From Hippophae tibetana (lineage: Eukaryota > Streptophyta > Magnoliopsida > Rosales > Elaeagnaceae), in assembly GCA_037013495.1 (NCBI GenBank), contig CM072809.1:8193001-8257000 (forward strand): DNA of 64,000 nucleotides, read 5' to 3'. The translations under genes and the position numbers were made by a program. The stretch's first letter is position 1; each line of letters opens with the position of its first letter. Under the pieces are notes generated by a model. It was not told the origin of the DNA, made no database searches, and saw nothing but the letters and a program-made list of their open reading frames with translations. Shown piece by piece: positions 27,011-37,029 of the stretch.

Positions 27011-28216
27011 ATGGACACCAGAGGCAAATCCAACGCTGAGTTTCGCGGCGAGATAATGGAAACCCTGGAAAGGCATGAATCAAGCTTCAATAAGATAGGT
27101 GCAACCTTACAAGCTGTGCTAACCGAGTTACAGGGACTTCGCGTCACTCAGAATTTACCTGAAGAAAACCCGTTCGCACGAGAAGAAAACCCACGCCCAA
27201 ATGGTGGGTTCAGAAACCCTAATGAGCCACCAAGTTTCCACTTTAGGCTATCATTTCCTACCTTTGCAGGCGAAGATCCCACTGGGTGGATATACAAAGC
27301 CGAGCAATACTTTGAATTCACAAATACTACACAAGAACAACGAGTGCAGTTGGCATCGTTTCATTTGGATGGTATTGCCTTACAATGGCATAGATGGATC
27401 ACCAAGTTCCGTGGACCACTCACTTGGGAGGAATTTATCCAAGCTATGCAGCTGAGATTTGGCCCAACTGATTATGAAGATCCCTCTGAAGCCCTGACCA
27501 GAGTTAAACATACCTCAAACGTAGCTACTTACCAGGAAACATTTGAGAAACTCTCTCACATAGTGGATGGTCTTCCAGAAGAATTTTTGATAGGCTGTTT
27601 CATTGCTGGATTAAGAGATGAGATCAGAATTGAAGTAAAAATTAAGAAGTCATGAACGTTGGCAGAAGCTATAGGGGTGGCAAGGTTGATTGAAGAAAAT
27701 AATCTGCTCCAGAGTGTATTAGGACTCCCTCCTCAACAAAGAAGCAACTCAGCACCAATTGCCTCAACTAATACCTTTCGTCGCATCACTAATCAGGAGG
27801 CACGTGAACGTCGAGATAAGGGACTATGCTACTACTGTGATGAGAAGTTCACAGCTGGCCACCGTTGTGCACGACCACAACTGTTTATGATAGAGGAGAT
27901 GGAACAAATTCTCTCAGGGAACTCTGAAGAAAATGTAGAGCAGGAATCACCACAGTGTGGAATAACTATCACCAAGGGAAAGAAGCTAGAAGTAATGGTG
28001 GCCAATCGCGAGAAGGTGGAATGCGCAGGGCAATGTTGCAACCTTAGCCTTACCATACAAGGGTATCAGGTAACCGCAGATTTCTATGTCCTCCTTGTTG
28101 CAGCATGTCAACTGGTGTTAGGGGTCCAATGGCTGGAGACTTTCGATCCTATTGAGATGGACTATAAGAAGCTAACCATCAGTTTCCAGGAGAAGGGTAC
28201 TACTCATAAGCTTTAA
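27011..28216 (+). pseudogene. Gypsy gag with zinc knuckle and truncated protease
   Basis: Starts at ATG 27,011 directly after the primer site. The N-terminal half is a retrotransposon gag (FPTFAGEDPTGWIYKAEQYF, LSHIVDGLPEEF). A TGA at 27,653-27,655 interrupts it, after which the same frame continues (LAEAIGVARLIEENN) to a zinc knuckle CYYCDEKFTAGHRC. The aspartic protease that should follow lacks its N-terminal part with the catalytic DSG triplet; only its C-terminal part remains (DFYVLLVAACQLVLGVQWL). The premature stop and this internal deletion make it non-functional. Confidence 0.92.
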
Positions 28217-28267
28217 GGATTAGGGCACACAAACATTATAGCCCTAACATGCAAGGAAACCTAGAGC

Positions 28268-29855
28268 TTGCCAGATACAGGGTTGTTCCTTCAAATACTT
28301 CCCACTAAACCCTCAGAGGAACAAACCAGAACTCATTCACCTGAGATAAGTAAAATATTGGCCACATTCCCCAAAGTATTTGAACCCTCCACCAGCCTTC
28401 CTCCTAAACGATTACATGATCACTGTATTCCCTTGCAACAAGGAACTGGACCAATAAGTGTAAGACCCTATCGTTACCCCTACTATCAGAAAACTGAAAT
28501 AGAAAAATGGTGTCAAAACTCCTACACTCTAACCTGATTAGACCAAGCAACAACCCCTTCTCATCACCAGTATTGCAAGTAAGAAAAACTGATGGAACTT
28601 GGAGATTTTGCGTGGATTACAGGTCTCTAAACTCCATTACTATCAAAGACAAATACCCTATACCAGTCATAGATGAACTATTGGACGAATTTCATGGAGC
28701 CAGAGTCTACTCCAAACTAGATCTTCCATCAGGGTATCATCAGATCAGGGTTCATAAAGAAGATACTCCAAAGACAGCCATCCGGACACATGAAGGCCAC
28801 TATGAGTTTCTTGTGATGCCTTTTGGTCTCACTAATGCTCTAGTCACCTTTCAGAGCTTAATGAATGATCTTTTCAGACCCTACCTCAGGAAGTTTATAT
28901 TGGTTTTCTTTGATGACATTTTAGTGTATTCTCAGTCATGGGAGGATTACACACTGCATCTACAAACGGTCTTGCAGGTATTAGCAACTAACAGTTTAAT
29001 TGTTAAACCTTCCAAATGCCATTTTGGAGTATTACAGGTTGAATACCTAGGGCACCTGATATCAGAACAAGGGGTGGCCGTGGATCCTGCAAAAATTCGA
29101 GTTGTTATAGAATGGCTAACCCTAACCACAGCAAAGGGAGTCACAGGATTCCTAGGATTGGTTGGCTATTACAGAAAATTTATTAGGCACTTTGGTGGAA
29201 TAGCAGCACCTATCACCTCCCTATTAGGGATGGAAGGGTTCCAGTGGAATGAGGCTGCAGCTCAGGCCTTTCAAAAATTGAAGGAAGCACTGACTTCCCC
29301 TCCTATTCTAAGGTTACCTAACTTTACTCAACTCTTTGTCGTGGAATGTGATGCTAGTGGAAAAGGGCTAGGAGCAGTCTTGACTCAGGAAAACCGTCCA
29401 GTAGCTTATTACAGTGCTGCCCTCAAAGGATCAGCATTGGCATTGTCAACTTATGAAAGGGAAATGTTGGCTGTAGTGAAGGCTATCAAACTATGGCGCC
29501 CCTATCTGTTGGGAAAACCTTTCATCATGCGTACAGATCAGCGAAGCCTTAAATACCTCTTAGAGCAAAGAATTACCACCCCAGCTCAAGCAAGATGGTT
29601 ACCTAAGCTGCTCGGGTATGACTATCGGATTAAATACAAGAAGGGCTCAGAGAATCAGGCAGCATACTCATTATCAAGAAGGGTGGAATTTCAATTGATC
29701 TCCATCTCTCAACCCCAAGTAGCCTGGTGGTCTAGCCTCCAAAAAGAAGTCCAACATGATCCATTTTATGAAAAGTTACAAGCCAGAATCTCCATAGGGG
29801 AAACACATTTTTTTTGCCAGCGTGATGGGGTTTGGTTAAAAAAAATAAGGTTTAT
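28268..29855 (+). pseudogene. Gypsy reverse transcriptase and RNase H
   Basis: Begins after a short unreadable gap. A frameshift near 28,500 separates the N-terminal part (HDHCIPLQQGTGPISVRPYR) from the RT core. The core holds WRFCVDYRSLN, YSKLDLPSGYHQIR, and FFDDILVYS as the catalytic box (usually FVDDILVYS). RNase H follows with DASGKGLGAVL, YEREMLAVV and RTDQRSLKYL, but the fourth acidic site is altered: AAYSLSR stands where AADALSR is usual. A second frameshift near 29,850 ends this part. Confidence 0.93.
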
Positions 29856-31172
29856 CTAAACCCACAGTCCTCTCTAATTCCTCAGCTTATGGTTGAATGT
29901 CACTCAACACCAACAGGGCACTTCGGATTCTACAAGACATTTGCCCGCATCAAACAAAATTTTATATGGCCCAACATGCAGCAAGGTGTGAAAAGATTCC
30001 TACGTTCATGTGATATATGCCAAAGGTGCAAGAATGACTGCATGAAACCAGCTGGATTACTACAGCCCCTACCTATTCCTAATAAAAGCTGGACAGATAT
30101 TTCAATGGATTTCATAGAAGGGCTACCCCCTTCCAAAGGACATACGGTGATTATGGTGGTAGTAGACTGTTTGACCAAATATGGCCACTTCATAGCTTTG
30201 AGACATCCTTTCACTGCCCTAATTGTTGCTAAAGCTTTTGTGGCAAACATAGTACGCTTACATGGCATTCCCACTTCAATAATCAGTGACAGAGACAAAA
30301 TATTTGTAAGTTCCTTCTGGAAAGCCCTATTCAGCCTACAAGATACTAAGCTTTGTATGAGCTCAAGTTACCACCCTCAAACCGATGGGCAGACAGAAGT
30401 AGTCAACCATACCTTGGAACAATATCTACGTTGCTTTACTGGGGAACAACCAAGCCAATGGATAGAATGGTTACCTTGGGCAAAATATAGTTATAATACA
30501 GCAACACATTCTTCCACTAAAATGAAACCCTTTGAAGCAGTTTATGGTCACCCACCCCCTCGCATGTTAGCCTACATTCCTGGTACTTCCAAAGTTCAGT
30601 TGGTAGATGAATGCTTGCGTGATAGGGACACCATTTTGCGTGATTTGCGCCACCATCTCTTGATAGCTCAGAACCGTATGAAGTGTCACGCTGATCAACA
30701 TCGTAGAGAAGTGTCCTTTGCAGTAGAAGATTATGTATACCTCCACCTCCAACCATATAGACAAACAACTGTGGCTTTCCGAGCTGCCATTAAGTTAGCT
30801 CCACGTTTCTATGGGACATATAAAATCACAGCACGAATTGGGGCAGTAGCGTATAGGCTGGAATTGCCTCATGAATCCCAGATACACAATGTCTTTCATG
30901 TTAGTCACCTCAAGAGACACTTGGGGTAGGACGTTCCTCCACCCCTCGCAATCCTACCTCCTATCTCACACAACTCAATCATGCTTCCTCAACTTGAGTC
31001 TGTCTTGGACCGAAGAGTAATCAAAAAGGGTAAATATCGACCAAAATTAGAAATTTTAGTAAAATGGGTTGGAGCATCGATAGAGGATGCTACGTGGGAA
31101 AATGAATGGCATTTTTCTAAAACATATCCATCATTCATCATTGCGGACAATGAACCTCAGGCAGGGAGGATT
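29832..31172 (+). pseudogene. Gypsy integrase with C-terminal chromodomain
   Basis: Contains the HHCC zinc-binding part (H-STPTGHFG ... CDICQRCK), and the core DDE triad in VVDCLTKYGHF, ISDRDKIF and GQTEVVNHTLEQYL. The C-terminal GPF/Y-type region includes PRFYGTYKI and HNVFHVSHLKRHLG, and a TAG stop follows at 30,927-30,929. The same frame then continues into a chromodomain (VLDRRVIKKGKY ... LVKWVGASIEDATWEN), which targets chromoviral insertion to marked chromatin in related elements. Except for the stop this part is intact. Confidence 0.93.
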
Positions 31173-31546
31173 TGATGGGTGCGAAAAACGCACCAGCCTT
31201 CACGCGTTTGCAGAGAAGAAAGAAGAGGGTTACAGTTGATCTCGGAGCAACGATCATGCTCAAAAGAGTTGGGGAACACCCGATCGATTAGCAAGGAACC
31301 ACTCAAGCAGTTAGAAGAACTCTGACAGGTATGAAGGGCGTGTAGGTGAGTTCGTAACATCTCTGTTGATTTTCTGTTACGATCCAATTGAATTAGTGAA
31401 ATCAATGTAATTTCCTTTCAATAATCTGATCTATAAAGTTATATAAATGACAAGGAATTCAGAGAATATATATATGAGAATGAAGATTTAATTTTCCTCC
31501 TCTGTATGTCATCTTTTTCAATTAGAACCAAAATTAATCCCTAACA
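31173..31546 (+). repeat. Gypsy 3' LTR
   Basis: 374 bp, same length and ends as the 5' copy, with about 25 base differences counted by eye, mostly transitions. Confidence 0.95.
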
Positions 31547-31954
31547 TAATATAAAAAAATTTATAAAGAAATTTATAATTTACAAAATAAATTAAACCTT
31601 ATAGTTAAATATGACATTTTATGAAAATTATAAAATTTTAAGTATAAAATTATATATTTGATTGAGTAGGAACACGTGCCACAAGCCAGATAAACATCCG
31701 CCCCTCACTTTACTTCATATCTGGTAGAAAACTTAAATAAATTTTTTTCAATTTCAATTCTCTTCCTCTTCTTCTAATTTTTCGTTACCTCTGATTTCAA
31801 TTCATTTCTGTTTCTTAATTCATTTCTCAAAAAAATTCCGTTTCTATCTTCTCTTCGTCTTCAGCCATCGCTATTCAATTTTCCATCAGTTTCAGAATAT
31901 AATTTCTGTTCACTTCCGTTTCAATATAATTTTCTACATAAATGAACAAACAAA

Positions 31955-32060
31955 GAATAAGATAGAAGAGAAAAAAAAAAAGGAAAAAAAAAGAAGAAAG
32001 AGAAAAGGAAAGGAAAAAGAAAAACTAGCAGAAAAAAAAACAAAGGTATACGGAAAAGGG
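31955..32060 (+). repeat. Polypurine tract
   Basis: About 105 bases consisting almost wholly of A and G (AGAAGAGAAAAAAAAAAAGG and similar), with only a few pyrimidines near its right end. Confidence 0.8.
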
Positions 32061-32080
32061 TAGAAAAAAAGAAAAATTAA

Positions 32081-32251
32081 TTTTTCTTTTTTGTTATATA
32101 TATTTTTTAATCTATGTACAATTAATAGAGTTAATTTCGTTGAATAATAAAATGTAATGTAATTTTATTATTCAATTTTTTCTTTTTTGTTATATATATT
32201 TTTTAATCTATGTACAATTAATAGAGTTAATTTCGTTGAATAATAAAATGA
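32081..32251 (+). repeat. Tandem duplication, 96-bp period
   Basis: A block of about 72 bp starting TTCTTTTTTGTTATATATAT and ending GAATAATAAAATG occurs at about 32,083-32,155 and again, apparently identical, at 32,179-32,251. A 23-bp spacer separates the copies. The identity suggests a recent event. Confidence 0.85.
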
Positions 32252-32570
32252 TTATTGTGTAATCATTGTATTTTAAGAGATAAATTTTCATTGTTTTCGT
32301 ACATTTATGATTAGTTAAAAAATTATCTTAAAAAACGATACGATAGGATTATTATTTTATTTATTTAAATTATATATTTATAATTTTTATATATATTAAT
32401 TATAATAAAATAATTTTATTTAATATCAACCCATACATAATTCTGAAAATATTATTAATTACCAGTAAAATTCTAACAGTGAAACAGAATGGCACTATTT
32501 TGCCTTCTGTTATGATACACAAAGGTGATAACATTAATATACAAAGAGAAAAGGTTATTAAAAAATAGTT

Positions 32571-32910
32571 TTATAATGGATTGCGAGTAGTTGGGTTCGT
32601 TGTCTTCTTGGTACGATATTCGACGATCATAACACCACCATATTTTTGTGCAGCTTGCTTGCTATCCATGCAGGGTTGTCTGAGGGGATAATAAGCTTGA
32701 TTAGTAGCAGCAGATTGAAGTTGATTATAATAAAGAGGAGTCCGCGTCTTTCTTCCAACGTTAAATTCTTCTATAGTTGCAAGGGCTTCCCGCTTTCCAA
32801 TCCATTCGACATCATTTGAAGTTTCCATTTCAAATTCAGTGGAGTATCCCAAGTGCTCTTGAAACTTGAAACTAAATCTTATCACGTAATTGTTCTGCAA
32901 CATTAAGTCC
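32571..32910 (-). CDS. Unidentified coding-like segment
   Basis: An open frame of at least 110 codons ends at TGA-equivalent position 32,571 and has balanced protein-like composition in otherwise AT-rich DNA. Readable pieces are YVIRFSFKFQEHLGYSTEFE, WIGKREALATIEEFNVGRKT, LYYNQLQSAATNQAYYPL and KQAAQKYGGVMIVEYRTKK. The frame stays open upstream to 32,975 without a good ATG; the first ATG is inside (at ...SDLMLQNN, about 32,906). It may therefore be the last exon of a gene whose 5' exons lie upstream, or a gene fragment. I do not recognise the family and assign no function. Confidence 0.4.
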
Positions 32911-32999
32911 GAGGTCCTGTCCCTTTTTATAGCACTTTCTTTCTTATGTATATCTCTGTTTTGTTGGATTCTCAATCCAGTTGAAGTAAAGTGGACTAT

Positions 33000-33590
33000 C
33001 TTTTTTTACCCTTTGAATTTGAATCAACAATAATGTAAAGATGTTGATATTATTATTTGCTTTCGGTGGCCACTACATGTGATCTCAAAACTTACTGAAA
33101 ATATCTCTTCCTTAGTGGTGTAAATTTAGCCAGGTACTTTCATTGGGCGATTGAGCATCTATATTCCATTCAGCTTGAAATTAGATTAGATCCGAAATAT
33201 TCCAATCTTATCTTATCCCAATACTTTTATAATAGGATTTAGTGAATATATTATTAGGAGAAGGAAAACCCATCATATATATATCCGAACAAACATGATT
33301 TAAGATTGAACTCCATAAAATATTATTTACAATTGACAATTTCAGGGCCTTGGTTTTAGTTTTATGATTTCTTACATGCTGTGCAAGAAATATTGTTTAC
33401 AAATGAAAAATACAATAATGAAAAATGTAAAATAGAAAAAATTAAATAACAGATAATTTTGTGATTTTTTTTAATTTAGAAAAGGGAATTAATACCAAGA
33501 AGAAGTATAGAAACAGTTAATAAAAATCACTCCCAAATTTATATGAAAAAATAATTAACGGAAATAACTTCTAAGTTTGTAGGGCATTAG
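33000..33590. other. AT-rich spacer
   Basis: No coding signal and no clear repeat structure are seen. Confidence 0.4.
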
Positions 33591-33739
33591 ACCATCTCTG
33601 ATCCATTTGTATCAAACTTTTCTCCTCTTCAAAGCATAACACTTAATATTATCTTAAAAAGAATATTACTTTATAAAATATAATATTCTTTTATTTTTTC
33701 TTTTTAATTAATTCTTTTGTTCTAAATTTAGTGTTCGGT

Positions 33740-34108
33740 TTAAATAATTTTTCAAATTTTGACCAAATTTGATGTTTTGGTGCATGATTTGAGATGTTTT
33801 TCTCTTTTTACTATGTATGAATCTCTTTCTTATTCTCGTTTTTTTTTATAAGAAAACAATATAAAGAATAAAGGGGAAGGAATAAGTGCCTATGATAATT
33901 ATGGGGAAGAATTTGATGCTATGAATAATATCTCATCAAATTTAATATTGAGTTTGAATAATTTTTTAAATTTTGATCAAATTTATTTGAGATGTATTTC
34001 TCTTTTCATAATGTATTACTCTATTTTGTTATCATTCTTTTTTTTATAGGAAACAATATAAAGAATAAAGGAGAAGGAACGTGTGATAATTGTAAGGAAG
34101 AATAAAAT
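33740..34108 (+). repeat. Direct repeat, about 210-bp period
   Basis: Two similar blocks, about 33,745-33,912 and 33,952-34,108, share AATTTTGACCAAATTT / AATTTTGATCAAATTT. Both then have GAGATGT.TTTCTCTTTT, and later AACAATATAAAGAATAAAGG followed by a GAAGGAA and TGATAATT..GG.AAGAA ending. The left flank (about 33,590) has CATCTCTGATCCATTTG, which recalls the ends of some dicot MITEs. Confidence 0.7.
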
Positions 34109-34159
34109 GAATAAGTAGAAAAAGAATATCAAATCGTTGAATGTTTTAAATATATCTCA

Positions 34160-35130
34160 TTTGTAATCTATTAGAGATAAAATTAAGGAGTGTTAACTCA
34201 TTAATTCAAAAAGTAAATCAAAGAATAAATTAAAGAGTTGTCATCCTTAATTTAATAAGTAATTCAAATAGAAAAATAATGAATCTTTAATTCAAGTAGT
34301 AAAACAAAGAATTTTTAATTCAAGTAGTAAAACAAGGAATCCTTAGTTCAAGTAGTAAAACAAAGAATACTTAATTCAATGAGTAAAACAAGGAATCCTT
34401 AATTCAAGGAGTAAAATAAGAAATCCTTAATTCAAGGAGTAAAATAAGGAATTCTTAATTTAAGGAATAAAACAAGAAATTCTTAATTCAATAAGTAAAA
34501 TAAGAAATGTTTAATTCAAAGAATAATTCAAGGAGTAAATCTCCTTATATATAACTATATAATTGTAATGAAAATATAAAAAAACAATACATTTTTGAAA
34601 GAGCTCGTTTTATTTGGAAAGATATTGGTTAAAATTTCAAGAGCTACAAATATATGCTATTTCAATAGAGAAATAACATTTTTTTAAGAAGATCGACTTG
34701 CTTTGATACCATGTTGAAAATTTATTTAAAAAAGACCAAAAGCCAAGGCCTAAATGCCTACCAAATAAAATAAGCTATCTCAAAATTGTATTGTTTTTTG
34801 GTTGAAAATTGTCGTTGAGAACGCCAAGACCAAAGGCCTAACCAAATAAAATAAGTTTTTTCAAAATTGTATTATTTTTTATATTTTTATTATAATTTTA
34901 TAGCTATATATAAGTAGATTTATTCCTTATTTTACTCATTGAATTAAGTATGTTTTGTTTTACTCTTTGAATTAAATATTTCTTGTTTTATTCCTTGAAT
35001 TAAAGATTCTTTGTTTTACTCCTTAAATTAAGGATGATAATTCCCTAATTTACTTTTTGAATTAAGTTTCTTTATTTACTTCTTAATTTTCTATTTAAAT
35101 TATTTCTTAATTTTATCTCCAATAAAATCA
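34160..35130. repeat. Long inverted repeat with arms of 28-bp tandem units
   Basis: Left arm (about 34,160-34,593) holds about nine units of 28 bp based on TTCAAGTAGTAAAACAAAGA. Right arm (about 34,862-35,130) holds the reverse complement, five or so units of TTTTACTCCTTGAATTAAAG. The similarity extends past the units on both inner sides (CTTATATATAACTATAT / reverse complement) and outer sides (GAGATAAAATTAAG). The 270-bp centre contains a direct repeat of about 50 bp (GGCCTAA...CCAAATAAAATAAG). At 34,699-34,712 the minus strand reads ACATGGTATCAAAGC, a retrotransposon primer site behind an LTR-like end. The arms therefore probably derive from two LTRs in opposite orientation. Confidence 0.75.
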
Positions 35131-35149
35131 ATAATAACTAAATTGCTAA

Positions 35150-35810
35150 TTTGCCTGCGGATAAACTATCAAGTTTCACTGAGCAGAATTAACGCATTGT
35201 GAATACTTGTCCATGGGCAAGAAGTATAGGAAAGAGGTGCTGATGATGCAGGAAAAAAAAACACCACTCATTGTTTTGACCCACCTTTGCAAGTGATTGC
35301 ACTGATTTTTTTAATACAAACTTAAACTCAGAAACTTAAACATTTAATATATTTAATATATTGAAGTGAGTCCTGTACCGTTGAAGCTCCTTGATACAAG
35401 TGATTGCACTATAACATCCTGATGTTTTTGAACATAAATAAAGCACAAAAATAGACATTTATGAAGAAAAAAAATGTTTAAAATCTCCCTAATTCATATC
35501 TTAGAACACAAAAGGCATAAGCAAATCTCACGTATTTTTACCCCACGGGTTGCCTAAGGCTATGTTGATTAGGTTACACAATTTTCCTAAGAATTAGATA
35601 ACATAATGAACTCCACAAATCTAAATCAATAAACTAGATGCACAAAATCTCAATCTATTAACGTTAGATTGGTGGATAAATTTTGAATTAATAGAAATTA
35701 AATAATATTTATATTCTATATATATGTCATTTTTGTTTTTCATGGAAAATTCTAGTGTTATTGAATTACTACTTCATATTTGTAATTTAATTTTATACTT
35801 CATTTTATTT
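35150..35810. other. AT-rich spacer
   Basis: No gene is seen. It separates the inverted repeat from the TRIM element. Confidence 0.4.
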
Positions 35811-35816
35811 TATATT

Positions 35817-36145
35817 TGTTAAAAAATAAGATTTAATTCGATCTAATAATATCTCATTTAATTAAGAATTGTTTAAATTTATAAGCAATAATGTTGACGA
35901 ACTCATATAAGATGAAGGAAACTTAACAACCCCTTCTATATGGACAAAGATAATCTCACAAAGCCACGGTAAGACTGTTAAAAATAAAGCTTAAATCACC
36001 GATTAGTTCAATCACAACTCTGATATCATGTTAAAAAAACAGACATAATTTAATACAATAAAATCGTATTAAGTTAAAGATTATCCAAACTTATAAGTAA
36101 CATCGTTGAAAAACTTTTGACGCGTGTGATGATATGAAACTTAAT
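35817..36145 (-). mobile_element. TRIM retrotransposon, copy A
   Basis: Terminal direct repeats of about 112 bp lie at 35,817-35,928 and 36,029 to about 36,145. Each begins TGTTAA and ends near TTAACA. Read on the minus strand, the right repeat is followed by TGATATCAGAGTTGTG, a near match to the initiator-Met primer site. A purine tract AGAAGGGGT ends directly at the second repeat. The internal domain is only about 100 bp and codes for nothing. This is the diagnostic layout of a terminal-repeat retrotransposon in miniature, which depends on other elements to move. Confidence 0.75.
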
Positions 36146-36501
36146 GATATTAAAATTAAGATTGTAATCTTATTATATTATAGTGTTTTTGTTACTATTG
36201 TAATATTTATGATTCTATTATATATCAAATATTTTTATATTATTTATTAATGAAAAATTAGAATAGATTTTAAAAAATAACCCAAAATGAAATAAAATAT
36301 ATTATAAATCAAATTGATCCGATTCAATTAAAGAATGAAATTTAAAGAAAATTTTAAGAAATATAAAATAATTAAATAATTGGATTTAAGTAACTTAAAT
36401 TTAAGAATTCCAATCCTATAAAATTCCTACCCATGCTAATGAAAGTATATATTAGAGGGCTTTACGAATTACATTTATAGAGCAAACTGCAACTACTATT
36501 G

Positions 36502-37028
36502 TAAATGGGGCGGGAGGGGGTGGAATTGACGCATCCATTCCCAGGCTAAATGTTTGCATATAGGTGGATTGAGGGTTCTTCATCGAAATTTCGAAATTTT
36601 TGTAAATTTTCGAGTATTCCTGGTAAATAAAAATATATGTTTAGTTATATTTTTATGTTTCAAATAAAAAAAATTATGTTAAAAATAAAAATATTGTATA
36701 ATTATATTTAATATATTAAAGTTAGTTAAATAAACATAAATATAATTGTATTATTTATTTTGATGGTTGTAAAATAACTAAATAATTTATTTTTTTAATA
36801 AAATACTTCATTTAGTGAAAATAAAATCATTTAATAAAATAAAATTACTTTTAATTAAGAATAATTAAATTCATGAGTAAATATATATATATATATATAT
36901 TTAAAATTATAAAAAAATCAAATTTGGAAATTTAATAGAACTGAAAATTTAATCCCTTAACCCAACCCATTGGAATTTTACCCGTAGGTAAAGATCTAAA
37001 AAAATTCCAGCAGCTTCCCACCCCATTA
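36502..37028. mobile_element. Possible MITE with G-rich terminal inverted repeats
   Basis: The left end reads TAAATGGGGCGGGAGG and then GGTGGAATT. The right end, read on the opposite strand, gives TAATGGGGTGGGAAG and then GCTGGAATT. The 527-bp interior is AT-rich and non-coding. No target duplication is clear, so superfamily is not assigned. Confidence 0.4.
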
Positions 37029-37029
37029 G

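Larger units (their letters stand above)
26618..31551 (+). mobile_element. Ty3/gypsy chromovirus, full-length but inactivated
   Basis: Two 374-bp LTRs (26,623-26,996 and 31,173-31,546) begin TGATGGGTGCG and end CCCTAACA. The element is flanked by an exact 5-bp target duplication TAATA (26,618-26,622 and 31,547-31,551). The primer site TGGTATCAAAGC follows the 5' LTR by one base, as for initiator-Met priming, and a purine tract (GGCAGGGAGGATT) precedes the 3' LTR. The order gag, protease, reverse transcriptase, RNase H, integrase, chromodomain defines a chromovirus. By eye the LTRs differ at about 25 of 374 positions, so the insertion is not very recent. Coding parts carry stops, frameshifts and a protease deletion, so this copy cannot move by itself. 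Confidence 0.97.
31552..32570. other. Leader-like and repeat-rich spacer
   Basis: At 31,740-31,940 there is a pyrimidine-rich stretch (many TTC/CTT runs) like a plant 5' leader, but no open frame follows. A polypurine run covers about 31,955-32,060. A tandem duplication lies at 32,081-32,251. The rest is AT-rich. Confidence 0.45.

Noticed and set aside
27201..27455. Extra open frames inside the gypsy element on both strands
   Set aside because: They overlap clear gag and pol coding sequence in other frames and have no domain of their own.
34275..34530. CRISPR-like array, because of the regular 28-bp spacing
   Set aside because: Units are contiguous tandem repeats without unique spacers, in plant nuclear DNA, and the same units occur inverted nearby.
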